This document shows, piece by piece, positions 40,858 through 41,970 of a stretch of 41,970 bases of DNA; position 1 is the first letter of the stretch, and every line of letters starts with the position of its first letter. The notes under the pieces are model-generated. The model did not search any database and was not told the origin of the DNA. It saw only the letters and a program-made list of their open reading frames with translations. The DNA is from an uncultured bacterium (GTDB taxonomy: Bacteria; Planctomycetota; Phycisphaerae; Phycisphaerales; SM1A02), in the NCBI GenBank assembly GCA_903891095.1, contig CAITDI010000028.1, positions 1 to 41,970 of the forward strand, in the 5' to 3' direction. The position numbers and the translations under genes were made by a program.

Positions 40858-41756
40858 TTCTTCCGCCCGATCGCTCGCATGTCGCGACGGAGCAGCGCAA
40901 CGACGAGTCGCACGCGCTCGACGCGATGCCGACCGAGGAAATCGTGCAGCTGATGGCGCGCGACCAGCATCGCGCGGTCGATGCGGTGCAGGTGGCCGCT
41001 GCGGACATCGCGCGTTTCGCCGATGCCGCCGCGCGTTCGCTCGCGATGGGCGGGCGCCTGGTCTACGCGGGCGCGGGCACCAGCGGGCGCCTCGGCGTGC
41101 TCGATGCGAGCGAGTGTCCGCCGACCTTCCGCAGCGATCCTGCGCAGGTCGTCGGCATCATCGCCGGCGGCGACGGCGCGCTCCGCAAGTCGAGCGAAGG
41201 CCGCGAGGACGAAGAGCGGGGAATCGCCGACGAATTCGCGCGCCTCGCGCTCGGGCCGCACGACTGCTTCCTCGGCATCGCCGCGGGCGGAACCACGCCG
41301 TACGTGCTCGGCGCACTGCGGCTCGCGAAGGAACGCGGCGCGACGACGGGATTCCTCACCTGCGCGCCGCACGCGGATCCTGCGTTCTGCGACCACCGCA
41401 TCGTGCTCGCGAGCGGCGCGGAGATCCTCACCGGCTCCACGCGCCTCAAGGCGGGAACCGCGACCAAGATCGCGCTCAACGCGATCACGACCGCGATGTT
41501 CGTGCGCCTCGGCAAGACCTACGGAAACCTCATGGTCGATCTCGCCGCGACGAACGACAAGCTCGTCGATCGCGCGCTGCGCATCTACCGCGAGTTCTTC
41601 CCGCACGACACGCGAGAAGCCGCGCACGCGCAGCTCGTGCTCGCCGGCGGCATGCTCAAGACCGCGCTGGTGATGCGCGCACGCAGCGAGACCCGCGAGC
41701 AAGCCGAGCAAACGCTGAAATCCTGCGGCGGAATCCTGCGCGCTGCGATCGGCTGA
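40854..41756 (+). CDS. murQ: N-acetylmuramic acid 6-phosphate etherase MurQ
   Basis: A 300-residue enzyme that cleaves the lactyl ether of MurNAc-6-phosphate, giving GlcNAc-6-phosphate and D-lactate in peptidoglycan recycling. The GTG at 40854 is chosen because AAGGAG stands 7 nt upstream, and it overlaps the peptidase stop in GTGA. Signature motifs: VYAGAGTSGRLGVLDASECP (70-89), with Glu87 at the place of the E. coli catalytic Glu83; IIAGGDGAL and EGRED (115-119), with Glu115 at the place of the second catalytic acid; GIAAGGTTPYVLGAL; GSTRLKAGTATKIALNAITT. The length is typical. No anmK or mupP-like gene is in the window, so how the substrate is made here is open. Confidence 0.96.
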   Translation: MILPPDRSHVATEQRNDESHALDAMPTEEIVQLMARDQHRAVDAVQVAAADIARFADAAARSLAMGGRLVYAGAGTSGRLGVLDASECPPTFRSDPAQVVGIIAGGDGALRKSSEGREDEERGIADEFARLALGPHDCFLGIAAGGTTPYVLGALRLAKERGATTGFLTCAPHADPAFCDHRIVLASGAEILTGSTRLKAGTATKIALNAITTAMFVRLGKTYGNLMVDLAATNDKLVDRALRIYREFFPHDTREAAHAQLVLAGGMLKTALVMRARSETREQAEQTLKSCGGILRAAIG

Positions 41757-41780
41757 CGTCAGTCCCGTGGCTGGTGCGTG

Positions 41781-41970
41781 CGAGTCGACTCCATGTTCGA
41801 GTCTCCTCACGCCCACCCTCAGGCTTCGCCGCCGATGACAGGCGAATTTCGACGGTCCCCGTCGCCGAAGTCATGGGTTGGGGACGGCCCACCCTCAGGC
41901 TTGGCCGCCGATGACAAGCGAATTTCGATCGTCCCCGTCGCCGAAATCATGGGTGCCCTCAGTCCGGCCA
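41781..41970. repeat. Variant of the palindromic element with 76-bp tandem units, at the window edge
   Basis: CGAGTCGACTC (from 41781) and CGCCCACCCTCAGGCTTCGCC match the centre and inner right arm of copies A and B. From 41812 a different unit begins CCCACCCTCAGGCTT and recurs at 41888 (period 76 bp), ending in CGCCGAA(G/A)TCATGGGT. At 41951 GGGTGCCCTCAGTCCGGCCA starts what looks like another left end, cut by the window border. The element begins about 25 nt after the murQ stop. Confidence 0.82.

Noticed and set aside
1-41970. Defence systems, retrons, diversity-generating retroelements or phage genes
   Set aside because: I looked for reverse transcriptase, nuclease, toxin-antitoxin, integrase and structural phage motifs in the protein-like frames and found none; the FtsK-type motor alone is not enough to call a mobile element.

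Overview
The window is a GC-rich bacterial chromosome segment that most resembles a planctomycete, probably of the Phycisphaerae type. This rests on long secreted proteins built from DCNGNG-type calcium-loop repeats, MopE-type metal-binding motifs (PF11617) and C-terminal type I dockerin-like pairs, together with a Tat-exported Gfo/Idh/MocA oxidoreductase and a DUF1080 lipoprotein. There is no rRNA and no species marker here, so the lineage is an inference.

Layout. (1) 1-2712: a soluble FtsK/SpoIIIE-type motor with two tandem C-terminal winged-helix modules, with clusters of a small palindromic repeat on both sides. (2) 2778-5101, plus strand: a three-gene run of a basic DNA-binding-like protein, an MltA-like lytic transglycosylase lipoprotein and a DUF1648 membrane protein. 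(3) 20936 down to 5159, minus strand: five exported proteins (6545-20936) that share one N-terminal domain, one of them 2270 residues long, then a Tat-exported oxidoreductase. A DUF1080 lipoprotein diverges from the other end of this block at 21076. (4) 22439-27023, plus strand: an HTH-like regulator, a cation diffusion facilitator, and a polar amino-acid type ABC transporter whose binding protein and permease are fused. (5) 27045-29671, minus strand: RsmE, tRNA-Ala(TGC) and an SH3b-domain secreted protein; a TolC-type lipoprotein diverges at 29790. (6) 31620-33305: a Sua5/TsaC gene between two inverted copies of a 195-bp palindromic element. (7) 36640 down to 33306, minus strand: hutH-hutU, the first two steps of histidine degradation. 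(8) 36737-41756, plus strand: a membrane protein, a PfkB-type kinase, a prolyl-oligopeptidase-family peptidase and MurQ. Another relative of the 195-bp element starts just after murQ and runs to the window edge.

Common threads. Genes that begin transcription units often have a TAnnnT hexamer 6-13 nt before the start codon and no Shine-Dalgarno sequence, which suggests leaderless transcription. Genes inside operons have Shine-Dalgarno sequences or overlapping stop/start codons. The exported block, with its oxidoreductase and DUF1080 neighbours, looks like a surface and periplasm programme for handling glycans or other polymers. MltA and MurQ point to peptidoglycan turnover.

Best candidates for something undescribed: the N-terminal domain shared by the five exported proteins, the giant beta-helix/RCC1/dockerin protein with roughly 2.02-kb internal duplications, the TAnnnT leaderless layout, and the symmetrical 195-bp element.
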